Of a DNA stretch of 64,000 bases, positions 12,115 through 26,200 are shown in pieces (positions within the stretch are counted from its first letter, which is position 1; every line of letters starts with the position of its first letter). A model generated the notes under the pieces. The model saw only the letters and a list, made by a program, of their open reading frames with translations. It was not told where the DNA came from and searched no databases. Where the stretch lies: NCBI GenBank assembly GCA_026419785.1, contig JAODTK010005765.1, forward strand, positions 62,001-126,000. The letters are read 5' to 3'. Source of the DNA: Sclerodactyla briareus (taxonomy: Eukaryota > Echinodermata > Holothuroidea > Dendrochirotida > Sclerodactylidae). The position numbers and the translations under genes are program-made.

Positions 12115-13689
12115 TTGTCCCAAAGTCCAGGCGGAAGGACCTCGAGTCCGGTCTCGGTCTCGAGTCCTTTTTTTCCAGGGACTCTGACTCGGATCGGAAG
12201 TTCAATTGACTCGGACTCGACCCAAAGGACCGGTGACTCGGCCGAGTCCTGGCCAGAGTCCTCTATTTTTTACAATACAGAACTTGATTACGATCGTAAA
12301 AGACATCAAAATAATACGCACGACGCTCTACAAAAAGTTAGCCCAAACTGACTGCCCGATGTCAAATCCGGAGGGGGAGGGAACATACCATTCTCACACA
12401 CTGGCATGTTACGGTAACTTAATCAACTATGAGATAACAGATACATTGCAACGAAAAAATATTATACGGTTGCTGAAAGTTTGCATATAGTCAGAAGAAA
12501 CTGTTTGCATAATAATTAAGCAGGGACGATATATCATAATTCTTTGAAACCGAATCAAAAAAGGTAGATACCTACTATTTCCGAACGTTTGGTTACGCAT
12601 TATCCTGTTTATATTTATAATGATACATAACAAGAAAATTAAAACACAACCCGGAAATACTGTTTTCGGAAGATTTATAGCCTAGCTTTCATCACACGTG
12701 TGCCAATGTATGTTAGATACTCTCTCTTAAACCATGTGCTTCTATATTCTGTTATCGTAAGGACAATTGGGCATTCTAATTTTCTGCCTACATGGTAAAA
12801 TCAATGTGAATAGATTGGCGGGAGGTAGTTACCGGCAGCCGGTGTAATTCTCTATAGTTCATTGGGGTGCAATGCTTTTGCCCCCACGAACGTTTGCAGT
12901 AACACTTCGATATCTCTGATCGCTATGCGGCTCAGCTCATTTTATTCATGGGCATGACCCATATATAACGAATAGGAGGGAGTCAATAGATAATGTGGTG
13001 AATTAAACGGGATCACAGGAAGGGGAAGGAAAGGTTTCAATGTGAAGAAAGCTCCCATAAAAAGAAAAGTAGATGAATGTGGAACAGAGCAATTTCATTC
13101 TCTATGCTTTCAATGCTAGTAAATGCCTGGCCAATCGCTATTTTACAAATTCAATTTTCAAATAATATTGTGTCATTACATAATGGAATGCCTGTATACG
13201 CTCCAGGGAGTCATGACCGCAAGACAACTCTCCCACCCAAAAGAAGTATAGTCATGTTTGCCTTGTACATATCTCAGCTATCAGAGTAAAATCATTAAAA
13301 CTATGATTATGCGGCACTGTCATGAGGTCATGAGCGTCACCACTCTCCGAATTAGTGGGAGGGGGGGTGGGGTATGGCCACAATTTTCCAAATTGTACTG
13401 TGTGAAAAGGTTAACAGTCCAAGGGAGGCATAGTCAACAAGTGGGGGGGCATGGCCCCCGTCCTCCCAACCTGTTGATGCCCTGCATGAGATATGACAGC
13501 CCAGTACTCTATTTCAAAGTTCTAGTTGTCAGTATATTGTCGATTAGTAGCCCGCATTGAAAACATTGCCCGGTATATAGAAAACAAACAGCGGTGTTAA
13601 GTTTTGCCTTAAATTTGTAAAAATAGTACAATTTGGTTTTGAATAAGGGACTCGAGGCCTCGGACTCGGACAGGTGACTCGGACTCGGA
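12115..13689. mobile_element. Candidate non-autonomous DNA element with inverted GACTCG arrays, copy 1
   Basis: The left end (12,125-12,260) is an array of GAGTCC/GACTCG motifs, and the right end (13,645-13,690) has the same motif mainly in the opposite orientation (GGACTCGAGGCCTCGGACTC). About 1.4 kb of non-repetitive DNA lies between. Inverted subterminal arrays of a short motif are typical of some hAT-like non-autonomous elements. I could not define a terminal inverted repeat or target duplication, so the class is inferred. The short open frames inside show no transposase motif. Confidence 0.4.
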
Positions 13690-16600
13690 AGCATTCTTCG
13701 TTACTGGAGGAGCAGAAGATTCTTGTCCATTGGTGATGCGCACAGCCGTACCGACAGACTTAATTGCGGATATCCCAAAACAGTACCCGAACCCCATGAA
13801 CAAATCTACTGCAATAAAGCGGAATCATGAGGTGGAGACCTCGCTCATCGTATTTGCATGTACCCCCCCTATGTCCGCGGCCACCTGGGAGGCACGTCCA
13901 GTGACTTGCTAGGAACAACCCGGAATGTTTGTGTTTTTCAAAGTGTCACGATACCACTCTGTAATCCCCCTGTACCACGGAGAAGAAGAAAGTTTACAAA
14001 ACTAAAATTTGAACTTGACTAGTGCAGCCGCCTCTGCCTCACTGCCTGCCTTGCCAAGCAAAAAAACCGTGCCCAACGGACAGAAACCAGTCCCACAGTG
14101 AACAATTAACTACTCAATCCATTAAACATTCACAGGGAAGGAGACCTTGAAACCGGCATTTAAATATGTATGTTCAGGCAAGTTTCTTCCTTTCTGCAGA
14201 TATCGGGTCAAATGAGAACCAATCCGAATTGGCCTACTGACAGAGTATCTCAATAATTGAAGAAGCAACAGTGTTTAGTAAACCTGCTACTCAATGTATA
14301 TATCCCTCTCAATATCTGGGGAGCAATCGTTATTGTGCCCAACATTTGTTATTGATATTGTATCAAAGCATACACCCATGTGCACACAATCACTGAATGG
14401 CAAAAGCTGACCAATCTAAATGTAAAAGTCTAGAACAACGTAATTGAGGTGAAATTAGTTCTTAGGCCAGTACAAAAAGAAATAGGTTCTTGTCACAACT
14501 TTGCAGAAAATTGGGCGTGTGGGAACTTTTTTTTCTTGGGGAGGGGGGTACCCCGAAGGCCATGTTGGCAGCCACTTCAAACTGTTGTTGCGATATATTA
14601 CCAAGGCTGCGATAATGTGTGCACACTATAAAACACCAAATAGGCCATTCCATGGTCCGGGCATACAATGTTTGATACTGAAAAAATTTTCATGGAAAAA
14701 GAAACAATAAAAAAGAATTAAAGCTGGCTGGCAAGAATGTGCCCGCAGATCTGGTTCATTTTTTCACTTGGCCAATTTCACTACCTCAGCGTACCATTCT
14801 GCTGCGTTTCCCTCCCTCCCCCTAGGACATCGGATGATAGGCACTGTCCATGGTGACCAGAATGAAAACAGACTGTTGACTATGGTGTCAGATATGGTCA
14901 AGTCTGTATCTTAACGTCACCTCGGTTGTTAATAGCTGGGAAGAACAAGTAGGGGGGTTCTCCAAAAAGGATCTTAGCTTGTTCTGAACGTCATGAATCA
15001 AAAGAGAGATTTGCTAGTTGCAGATGTTATCTCATTATTCATTTTTGTGGAATAGGTCAACATTTTGCTTCCTGTGTCTTCCATGACTAAGTAATCATCA
15101 ACACTTACCAACCCGCTACAGCAATGCTCTCCCATAGACTAAATGCTTTTCGAGTGGAAAAAATAATGTGTGAATTTCAATAGCACAACAAAGATGTTTG
15201 CAGGGTTGTGAGTATGACATCATTTATTATGATGATGGGATGCTTTAAATCTAGCACAATACACATGCACAAACTTCAAAGGGCACGTAATACTAAAGAA
15301 AAGTCGTACGAACTTAGGGTTTGGACGGACGCATTAAGTTTTTCTCAAAGCTAATATTTAGCTTCTCCATAATTCTCTTGCAGGTGTCTTCAAATATCAG
15401 GACCAGAGGGGGAGCACATCACTAAGTTCAAGGAAGCCCAACAACCTTAAAATTTGATAATTTGATCCCAATGCATATTCCAAAATTTACTTCATCGACA
15501 GACGCTAGACCACATCCACCAATTTTCCTTCAAATCTGAAGCATATTTTCATAATTTGCACGAACATTGCAAATTAGACAATTGAATGATCTTAAGTGAC
15601 ACCTAATTTCAGTGGCAATTTTTCCTGGGGTAAGGGGGACATATCACAAAGTTTTGCAGAACTCCACAAATCTTCAAAACTTCATAGAAATTCAAGCTGC
15701 AAATCAAAAGAGGATAATGACTTGCTATTCTGTATCTAAATCGCCAAATCACATTTACCCATGATAGCTCGATGGTACCATTGATGATGGTTAACAGCCA
15801 AACAGTAAATAGACATTAGTGGCGGTTTTTTTTAAACCACCAATGGGTAAATCCCCACTTTCAGCAATTAGTGGACGACTTTGTCTCATTCTAGATGCCC
15901 GCATTTGCATAACATAACAACAATAATGAGTACACAAAAAAAGTCCATGGGTTAGGGAGCAGAGTTGGTCTTAAAGATCCCATGATCCAACACCCGCAAA
16001 TTTGTGAAGAAAATGTTTGTTGAAATTCCAGAATAACAAGGGGAAGTACTGGGCGGGGGGGGGGGGGGGATGAGGGGGGAGAGTGGGGAGTTGGTCTCAG
16101 AAGGGTTGCCATGTTCTGAAACACGCGAATTTACAAAAACAATCAGTTTTACGGAAATTTCAAATGCCGCCACGTGGGGTCCCATGGGCAGAGGAAAATG
16201 TCGAAAACAGGACTCTGCTCTGCAGAGAAGGCAGTAAGTAAACTCTCATATAGTATGAAGAGATGACTGTACTCATCACTTGTAGCCATACATATCGACA
16301 ATATAAGAAATAACATGCACATGCACAGCACAATTACGCATTTGAAATTTTGGGCGTCTATTCTTGTTATGAGTGAACCAACATTTCAATTTCATGGAGG
16401 ACCCACGTTCACAGAAGCAACAAACGTACGACAGAAGGGAAGGCGACATGAAATAGCCCTCGTAAAATAATTCCTCACATAATATGAGAGTTCATGTCGT
16501 TTGTGCCTGACCATGAAGAATAGTCCCATCTCTAAAGAGATGAAGTTGAGGAACTGATCAAGACCTGCAAACCAAACAGAGATTCAGAGAAGATATTAAT

Positions 16601-17510
16601 TTGCAGATATCAAAGACTAAGAGTAGCTTCTGCCTTCAGTCATAGGCTTGCCAAAACCAGATTGTTAAAATTTTGCTAGTGGGAACTCACATGGGTAAGG
16701 CAGTTGAATATGCCACGAGTTGATAGTTTGAAAGGGCTGACACAAGAACGTCAATAGACAATATACGCAAATAGACTGAGGACTGCTTATAAGGGAGATT
16801 ATATCTTTGGTAGTTAAGTCCCAAGTTTGGAAGAAAACATATTTAAAGAACGGCCTATAAAGGTAGGCAAAATCACATTGTTACATTTAAATTCCAGCTT
16901 GTTATTCAAATAATGAGCTAAACTGGAACTAACGTCCAGCCATTGACAACTTCAGGGACAAATATTAAAAAGAAAGCATCAGGAAGAAGAATGAGAGGAC
17001 ATACTCCTATTACTATACGTAAACAAAAGCAATGCTACAAGTTATAACACATTCATCCGAACAAGGACACTTTAACAGAACCACATTCTATCCCACAATC
17101 CACCTCTGTGAGTCCAGGATTTTTGAGTGTGTAACTTAGAACCAAGGACTAATAGGCTTGGAACGAAATAGCATAGATTCATCTTGAAAGCCAAATACAT
17201 GATTTTTGCCAAACCAACTAGCCTAAATATAATTCACACATAATTTGTTTGTTACCTCCGTTTTTATATTAATTAAATGATAAACTAAAACGATTTATGG
17301 TGAATAATTAAAACTGAATTAGCTAGGAAAAAAATGTCACTTGTAAAAGCATATTGGACGATTTGGCGATAAGGTCTATATACAAGATTTCTTTCTAGGA
17401 ATATCGAGGCTGACTGGGGTTACCAGTTGCAGAATCATCAGGGTGGTAAATAGGGAGGCTAACCATTCAAAGAGTATGTATGAGAAGGTCGGAAGCAAGA
17501 AGATTACTAA

Positions 17511-18316
17511 AAACAAGGCGACGCCCCCAGTGTCTCGCCTGGGTGTGGATCAGTTGCCATCTAATAGTCACCAGGAAAACAGTTAAAAGGAATTAATGGT
17601 GCGTTAGATTTGGTTATATGCATTCAACACCCTACTGAATCAGTGATCATTTCAAATTAATTAAGGACGATTATGCACATGTCTCTACTGAAGAAGTGAA
17701 GAAGAAGTATAAGCTTGTGGAAATGTGACTAAGACGCCTTAAATTATGCAAATTAGAAATAGTCGACTTACTTCCTATTGAGCATTTGATCATTTCACAT
17801 ATCTCAGCGACCACACGTATAATGGGGAAATGTCAACAAACTTGAACAAGTGAATGAATGGGAACAATTTATACACATGCATAACCCCAGTGACTCGAGT
17901 CAATGTTAGTTAACATTTGGGGGAATAAACAAGGTAGAACATCAATTAAAAGCTTCAGGAAAATCAACCAACTTTGAAACTTGGAAACACATGCAACATA
18001 GACACACTGAATGGACCTCCAGGTCCTCCACCCTATGTGATAATACAATTTTAATAAGTGAATAATCACAAGAGTGCTCTATTCACAGAATGAGGAGTTG
18101 TGATGGAATGAAAAAAAATCTGACGAACTGTGAATTTGGCTAAATGATGCAAATAGACGACTCATTACGCATATTGACGCTGGAAAATCTAATAGTACTC
18201 GACTTCATATCCCACATCTATGTGCCAAACCAAGGTCAAATAGCACTACGGTTATCTGGAATCTTGGCAACGAGCCTGAACAATAGATTACCTAAATAAG
18301 CTAATAACCGTACTTA
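17511..18316 (+). repeat. Family A element fragment in duplication copy 2
   Basis: Exact counterpart of 7,985-8,790, offset 9,526 bp. Confidence 0.65.
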
Positions 18317-18325
18317 ACTAGACAC

Positions 18326-20935
18326 CGCATGGCGGTGAAGCCAACTTTATATCCCCAACTTGCCAATAACCAGTTTCTATTTTTTTACCCTAAGTGACCG
18401 TGAATGACCTTTATGACATGGCAGTTTTTATGAAAATGGTAACTCTCCATGTGATACATTCCACTCTAAGAGCCATTTTGCATCTGATGGACACGCCCAA
18501 TGCTATTGCCAAAAACGTATTAAAACAGTTTGTTGACCCCTACGTGAGTTTTGATGACCTTCAATGACATGGACGGGGTGTTTATAAAAATGGTTACTCT
18601 CCATGTATGCATCCACTCCTAGAAGCATATGCATTCCGATGAACACGACTAATGTTATTGCAAAAAAAGCTATAAATTTCATATAAACTTTGAAACTGTA
18701 AAACTACCAAAGTATGCTTTCGATCGAACGGGAAGTTGGTTTCCACATAAAGAACACAAAGGTCTATCACAATCCAAAAATTGACAGTTACTATTTTTTT
18801 TGGCCTGTAACTCCCGAAATAAGCACATTTATCAAGATTCTACCTTTAACCACACTGACACCTGAAAGAGGTCAAATTGAGGCAGAGGTCAACACATGCA
18901 GGTCAACAATTATATCACAATGTGAAACTTCCAGCCTTCACAGATATTCAATTCTCCTGATTATGGCCAGAAAGCACTTTTTGACCCCTAAGTGACCTTG
19001 AATGACCTTAATGACATGGCAGCTATTATGAAAATGTAAACTCTCCATGTGATACATCCACCTCTAGGAGAGCATTTGCATTCTGATGAACATGCCCAGT
19101 GCTATAGTCAAAAAGTACTGAAATCAGGTTTTTGACCCTACGTGACCTTTGATGACATGCAATGACATGGCGGTTTTTATGAATTGTAACTGCATGTGAG
19201 CTTCCAACTCATAGAAGAATTGCATCCAATGAACACGCCTAATGTTATGCCGAAAAAGGAATAAATTAACGTTGACCCTTGTACTACCAACCGTATGATG
19301 CTTCCGATCAATGCGGGAGTTGGTTTCCCACCATAAAGCACACCCAAGGTCTATAACATATCCAAAAATAAACCAAGTCATTTTTGTGCGTAACTCTAAA
19401 TAAGCACATTATGGGCAAGACTCAAACCTGTTAACCACAACATGACACCCGACAGAGGTCAAATTGAGGTCAGCGGTCATACACGTGCAGGTCAACAATT
19501 ATATAACAATGGTGAACCTTCCAACCTCAACAGATATTCAATTCTCGATTTATGGCCAGAAACAGTTTCTGACCTCAAGTGACCTTGATGACCTTAATGA
19601 CATGGCAGGTTTATGAAAATTGTAACTCTCCAGTGATAACATCCACTCCCAGGAGCATTTTGCATTCGATGGACATGCCAGTGCTATTGCCAAAAAGTAC
19701 TAAAATTCAGTTTGGACCCTGAAGGGACCTTGAATGAAACGTTTAATGACATGGCGTATGAAAAATTGTAAAACTCTCATTTGATACATCCACTTCTAGG
19801 AGCATTTTGCATCTGATGAACATTTGCCCAGTGATATGCTATTGCCAGAAAGGTACTGAAATCAGATTTTACCCCTGAAGTGACCTTTGCTGACCTTCAA
19901 TGACATGGCGGTTACGGTTTTATTAAAAAATTGTTACTCTCATGTGATGCATCCATTCCTAGTCGCATATTGCATTCCAATGAACCGCAATGTTTTTGTG
20001 AAAAAGCTATTTACATTAAACTTTGACCCCTTGTAACACCAAAAGTAGGCGTCCGAAAAAAGCGGGAGTTGGTTTCCTCCATAAAGCACCCACAAAGGTC
20101 TATCACATATCCAAAAATAACCCAGTTTCTATTTTTTTTGCCCGTAACTCCTAATTAAGCAATTTATTCAAGACTCAACCTTTAAACCACATGACCCCCC
20201 CGACAGAGGTAAAAGTGAGGCTCAGAGGTCAAACACACAAAGCAGGTTAGCAATTATTATCACATGGGAACCTTCCAGCCTTCAAGATATCCATTCTCCG
20301 ATTATGGCAAGAAAACAGTTTTTGACCCCTAAGTGACCTTGAATGACCTTAATGACATGGCAGTTTATGAAAAGTGTAAATCTCCATGTGAACATCCACT
20401 CCTATAGGAGCATTTTGCATTCTGATTGAAAAATGCCCAGTGCTATGCCGAACAAGTACTGAAAATCAGTTTTGACCCCCCTACGGGACTTTGATTGACC
20501 TTCAATGACATGCTGTTTTTATAAAAATTGTTACTTCCATGTGATGCATCCACTCCTAGAAGCATTGAGCATTCAATGAACCAAGCCTAAGTTCTGCGAA
20601 AAAGCTATTTTAATAAACTTGACACCTTGTAAACTGAACAAAAGTAAGTGTCCGATTGAAGCGGGAGTGGGTTTCCCCCATAAAGCACACAAAGGTCTAT
20701 CAAAATATCCAAATTAAAACCAGGTTCTATTTTTTTTGCCCGTAACTCCTTAAATAAAGCACATTTATTCAAGAACTCACCTTAAGTGCCACATGACAAC
20801 CGCAAGGTTCAAATTGAGGTCAGAGGTCACACACATGCAGCGTCAACAATTATATCACCAATGGTGAACCTCTCAAGCCTTTCACAGATATTCAATTCTC
20901 TGATTATCGCCAGGAAACAGTTTTTCAAACTTTCT
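18326..20935 (+). repeat. Family C TGACC-rich composite array, copy 2
   Basis: Counterpart of 8,800-11,410. All six single-base indels that separate the two duplication cores lie in or at the edges of this array, in short homopolymers (for example CCTTTAATG versus CCTTAATG, and TAAATAAGC versus TAAATAAAGC). Confidence 0.8.
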
Positions 20936-21636
20936 CCTTCAAAACTTGCAGGAAAGACCTGGATATGAGCTGGGCTTACTGGATGCTGAACACTGAAACC
21001 ATTTACACGCTATGATGGGGGTTAGACAATGTATTCCATGCTCCCATGGTTTACTCGGACCTATACCAAAGCCCGGCAAGCGGGCAGAGTGACATGGGAC
21101 AAACACTTTTGGTCAGTGCAGAATCCTCTGCAAGGTGCAGGATAGGCCATACCTTAGCTGGTACCTTAATGTGGGTGGTAGGGTAGTGGTGAACACATGA
21201 AGGTAACAATCACCTAAAATCCACTGTTCAGTTCTCTCATGCTGAGCACCCAGCAAGACAGCAAACAGGTTACCATTTACTTCCTTCTATGTCAATCATA
21301 CTGCTGATGCTGGTGTTGTCGTGGATCATTCAGGAAAGGTTATTGCGATGAGAGATGGATAAATAAAGAGAAGCTTGTTAACATGATATCTGTAGAATAT
21401 CACTATTGATAGCTCCAAGGAGAAGTGTGTGTTGGTTGCAAAAATGGAGAATTGGTCAGTCAGTTAGGCCTCAATCAAGGTGGGCAGAAGTTGTATGGTT
21501 GAAAAATGACAAGGATTCTTACATCTTTGTGTTTCTGTAAATGTCTGGTATGGATCGATCAGGATTTAAACCCAACCTCCCAGGGACGTGACGAGACACT
21601 ACAATGTGCTAAATACTAAGTGTGATTAGGAAAATA

Positions 21637-23286
21637 TTGTCCCAAAGTCCAGGCGGAAGGACCTCGAGTCCGGTCTCGGTCTCGAGTCCTTTTTTTCCAG
21701 GGACTCTGACTCGGATCGGAAGTTCAATTGACTCGGACTCGACCCAAAGGACCGGTGACTCGGCCGAGTCCTGGCCAGAGTCCTCTATTTTTTACAATAC
21801 AGAACTTGATTACGATCGTAAAAGACATCAAAATAATACGCACGACGCTCTACAAAAAGTTAGCCCAAACTGACTGCCCGATGTCAAATCCGGAGGGGGA
21901 GGGAACATACCATTCTCACACACTGGCATGTTACGGTAACTTAATCAACTATGAGATAACAGATACATTGCAACGAAAAAATATTATACGGTTGCTGAAA
22001 GTTTGCATATAGTCAGAAGAAACTGTTTGCATAATAATTAAGCAGGGACGATATATCATAATTCTTTGAAACCGAATCAAAAAAGGTAGATACCTACTAT
22101 TTCCGAACGTTTGGTTACGCATTATCCTGTTTATATTTATAATGATACATAACAAGAAAATTAAAACACAACCCGGAAATACTGTTTTCGGAAGATTTAT
22201 AGCCTAGCTTTCATCACACGTGTGCCAATGTATGTTAGATACTCTCTCTTAAACCATGTGCTTCTATATTCTGTTATCGTAAGGACAATTGGGCATTCTA
22301 ATTTTCTGCCTACATGGTAAAATCAATGTGAATAGATTGGCGGGAGGTAGTTACCGGCAGCCGGTGTAATTCTCTATAGTTCATTGGGGTGCAATGCTTT
22401 TGCCCCCACGAACGTTTGCAGTAACACTTCGATATCTCTGATCGCTATGCGGCTCAGCTCATTTTATTCATGGGCATGACCCATATATAACGAATAGGAG
22501 GGAGTCAATAGATAATGTGGTGAATTAAACGGGATCACAGGAAGGGGAAGGAAAGGTTTCAATGTGAAGAAAGCTCCCATAAAAAGAAAAGTAGATGAAT
22601 GTGGAACAGAGCAATTTCATTCTCTATGCTTTCAATGCTAGTAAATGCCTGGCCAATCGCTATTTTACAAATTCAATTTTCAAATAATATTGTGTCATTA
22701 CATAATGGAATGCCTGTATACGCTCCAGGGAGTCATGACCGCAAGACAACTCTCCCACCCAAAATTAAGATAGTCATTTTGCCTTGTACATATCTCAGCC
22801 TCAGAGGTAAATTCATTAAACCAGGATTCGCAACTTGTCATGAGGTCATGAGCGTCACCACTCTTCGAAATGGGGGGGGGGGGGTATGGCCACAATTTCC
22901 AAATTTTACGTGTGAAAATGTTTAAAGTCAATGGAGCATAGTCAAAAAGTGGGGGGGGGGCATGTCCCCCGGTCCCCCACCTGTTGAGGGCCCCGCATGA
23001 GAATATGACCAGCCCAGTACTCTATTTAAAGTTCGCGTTATGTCGTATATTGTCGATCAGTAGCAGCAGCATTCAAAAAACATTGGCCCCGGTCTTAGCA
23101 AACAAAACAGCGGTTGTTAAGTTTTGCCTTAAATTTGTAAAATAGTACAATTTTGTTTGCATAAGGACGCGATTTGGCCTCGGACTAGGACAACTGTGAC
23201 CTCGGACTCCGCGAAGCTGGAGTGACTCGGGGAATCCGACACGTGACTCGGATCGACTCTGGATTGAGAGACTCGACTCCAGCATG
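21637..23286. mobile_element. GACTCG-bounded element, copy 2
   Basis: Same element as 12,115-13,689. The right-hand GACTCG array is longer here (about 23,170-23,283, ending GACTCGACTCCAGC), so this copy shows the more complete right end and copy 1 is truncated by the duplication junction. Confidence 0.4.
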
Positions 23287-26200
23287 CAAAGTACTTTACA
23301 ATATCACCAGGGGACTGGTCAACCCGAAACTATTTAGTCACATCTTTTGCTGTTCACTCCGGCAATTACACTTTTGGTATGGCAATTAATTGTCCTACCG
23401 GGTCATTCTATGAAAAAACACCAACCTATGTCATACTTACATAGCGCCCTCCTTACTTTATTCCACAGAACCTCAGTGAGGGTCTGTGACGCCGAACTCT
23501 GACGTCCCCACCTTGGCATCTGGGACACTTTAGTAAATCTGTTCCTCAAACTGCGCAATCCTTATACTCCAGTCTGTAGTTCAAAACCCCCTCAGCTTGT
23601 ATGGGTGCAGTCCCAGTTTAAAGGGGTTATGCGGATGTGGCGGGTGCCCTTCTCACGTTTGAGGTCTGATCTCATGAACAATCAATAGATTGGGTAAGTG
23701 ATCCACCGCATTACAACATCATCCGTTACACACGGGCAACTTCAGATGGGTGTGTTCCTGACGCGGGTGGGGTGTGCAAGATCTTCTGCCCTCATGCGTT
23801 GGGGGGGTGGGGGGATGACAGAGCTACAGTCTACTGATAAAACATACTCTTTCGTCTTGCCATAGTTAGCAGATTACCCGCTGATATGTCAAAATTAATA
23901 ACTGGTTGAATGGCCCTCTGCTAAATAGTACCCTTAGCAAGATGCTCGTCCCCCAAACTTGGGTCCTAGACAAAGCATATAAGCTCTTGGAAACAGATCA
24001 CCTCGCATTTTAACCTTAGACACCTGACGTGAACAACATTATCTGAGATGGCAACACGTGTGGCTAGGTCTTCAATGAACTCTGTGTGATATCGCGATAG
24101 TGAAATTCAGGTAGTAGCTTTCTACACTGATTTTGACAATCCAGGGAGAATAGCTTAGCAATGGGGGTGGACCTCACCGTGAGTAAAAAATTACATTTCA
24201 TTCCGAGATTTTCAAGGTACTCTTTCGAAATATCGTGGGGGGGGGGGGGGTGGGTTGCATCAGCAGCTGCTAACCAAATTAGTGTTCAGATTCGAGGTAA
24301 CATAATACTTTATATACAATGATTTAATTAATATTCCTGGATATCGTTACCGACCTTGCATCTTCCGTACTATTTAAGGCACGCAACAATTAGCAGCCCA
24401 AACCAACTGCTGGTATAGTATCCTCAACAAAGCCCACCCCCCCTGGCGCTGCGCTCATGGTAGCAGTCTATCAAGGTAAGGTAAAGGTAGTAGAAGAGTA
24501 GTTGGGAGGGAATGGACTCACAAAGCATCGGCACCCTGGGAGTCCCCAAAATAATGAGCGTGGTTGTATCGAACTGTGGTCAGTTTTTCTTGCCTTTCAA
24601 ACTTGATTAGCATTCACACTTCCTCAATTTGGTGAACAACAATGTTCCACTAAATGAAGATAAGGCGCAAGTATTTTTCAAACCCATCGTTTGATTTTTT
24701 TGGGAGGAGCTGGAGGTAAGTCCATGCTGCCTCCCTCCTCCCCCCCCGTCTCCTCCTGCAGGGGAAGCCTGCCCAGCCCCCTGTACATTTCTTGAATAGA
24801 ATCAGATTGATTATTCCCTGCTAATAACTACCCTGACATATTCTTTGTACATTCTGCCTCTGAAGGAAGAACAAAGTAGACAGCAGGGACATCTGGTTAT
24901 AGGCTCACGGTCAGAGTGGTAACAAGCCTTTGTGATAATCGTACAATGAAGCAAATTAACAACTGGTACAGCTTCGTTGAAAAATGTGTATGAAAGTGAG
25001 CATCTTTTGAAAAGAAGACTATTGATAAAGAACAAGATTTCGAGGATTGTCATGCCTGACAACCAAATATTTCTCACTCTTTACTGTGGAATTTGACCAT
25101 CTCTTTATCCTGAGTAACCCCGGCCGCGAGTTGATTAGACGACACAGTGTTGTGGTTTGATGCCCTCCCTTCACCAGGACAGGTTTTCAGATTTGTGAAC
25201 CATTAGAACCATTGTCCGGGGTAAGAATTTTTTCTTACGCCTTTGCCATGAAGCTTTTAACAGAGGGTTAAATTTGGTTAGATGGTGTATGGGTGTGACT
25301 TTGCCTCTTGGGTGGCCCCCCTTTTTACTTTTTTATGTTCCCTATTCTATACTCTATATCCTCTTATCTCTCTTAGCGTCCTTGTACATCTAGCATATAG
25401 TTATAATGCAATGACAATGTATTTTCATCATGCGTTGTCAATTTGGTGTTTCCAATTTCATCGTTGCGAGTGTCACACTTTCCTTATGTTTATGGAGCAA
25501 TAAAGTTTTTCTATTTCCATTCTATTCCATATTGGGCCATGCATCCACCCCAAAAAATTCCATTAGGCAACCTACCAATCACATAAGTAAGGTCAACCCA
25601 CCCCACACCCCTTCCTTTTTGCGCCTCAGCCCAATTTGTGGCTGGTTACGGATCTATTCACTTGTTGGGCCATAATTGAAACTATTCTTGTGAACTAACG
25701 TACTTCTCCTCCCCAACTAGGGAAGAGTTGAAAAGAGGGATGAAAAAGGGACTACATTAAATTGGTTAAGATATCCTCAATACTCATTAGTGTATATTCA
25801 TTGATATGCACATCATGAAAACTCAATCTGCAAATTTCTTAATATTTAATATTTGGCTACATTACATGTTTACATATATTTACAACTTGCAGTTACAATT
25901 TGCATTGCTGCGGCTGCTGTTATGCCACTTGTGTGCTGGCTCATAATTCGTTCTCTCATTGGGTTTACAGCTTCCACTTCACGTGTTGTCAGCTATTCCG
26001 TGTGTGAGGCAGGCTTCACATAAAAAAAAAAAAATGGGGCCAAAAGGTCTTTGTCATGAATCCCAATTGGCACAAACCATGGAAAGCCAGTTGCATAGTT
26101 AGACCGACCCGCCACCCTACAGTGGAGTTCTCCCCTGGATGAGAACAAATATGCAGGGAGGTCTCAATAGACCGCGGTGAGAGAATGGGAGTCATCTACA

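Larger units (their letters stand above)
4166..13689. repeat. 9.5-kb direct tandem duplication, copy 1
   Basis: Starts at AGCATTCT (4,166), which matches AGCATTCT at 13,690, giving a period of 9,524 bp. The core at 7,036-13,240 aligns to 16,562-22,762 with no substitutions that I found and only six single-base homopolymer indels. These six account exactly for the change in offset from 9,526 to 9,522. The outer parts (4,166-7,035 and 13,241-13,689) align to copy 2 with many small indels and some substitutions. It contains repeats only, and no gene was recognised. Alternative readings are a real duplication with gene conversion, or a long-read assembly duplication. Confidence 0.9.
13690..23217. 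repeat. 9.5-kb direct tandem duplication, copy 2
   Basis: Counterpart of 4,166-13,689. It is nearly identical at 16,562-22,762 and noisy at 13,690-16,561 and 22,763 to about 23,217. The join to copy 1 is seamless, inside the GACTCG-rich end of the element, with about 8 bp of shared sequence (AGCATTCT) at the junction. The right limit is approximate because it falls in the same low-complexity motif. Confidence 0.85.
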
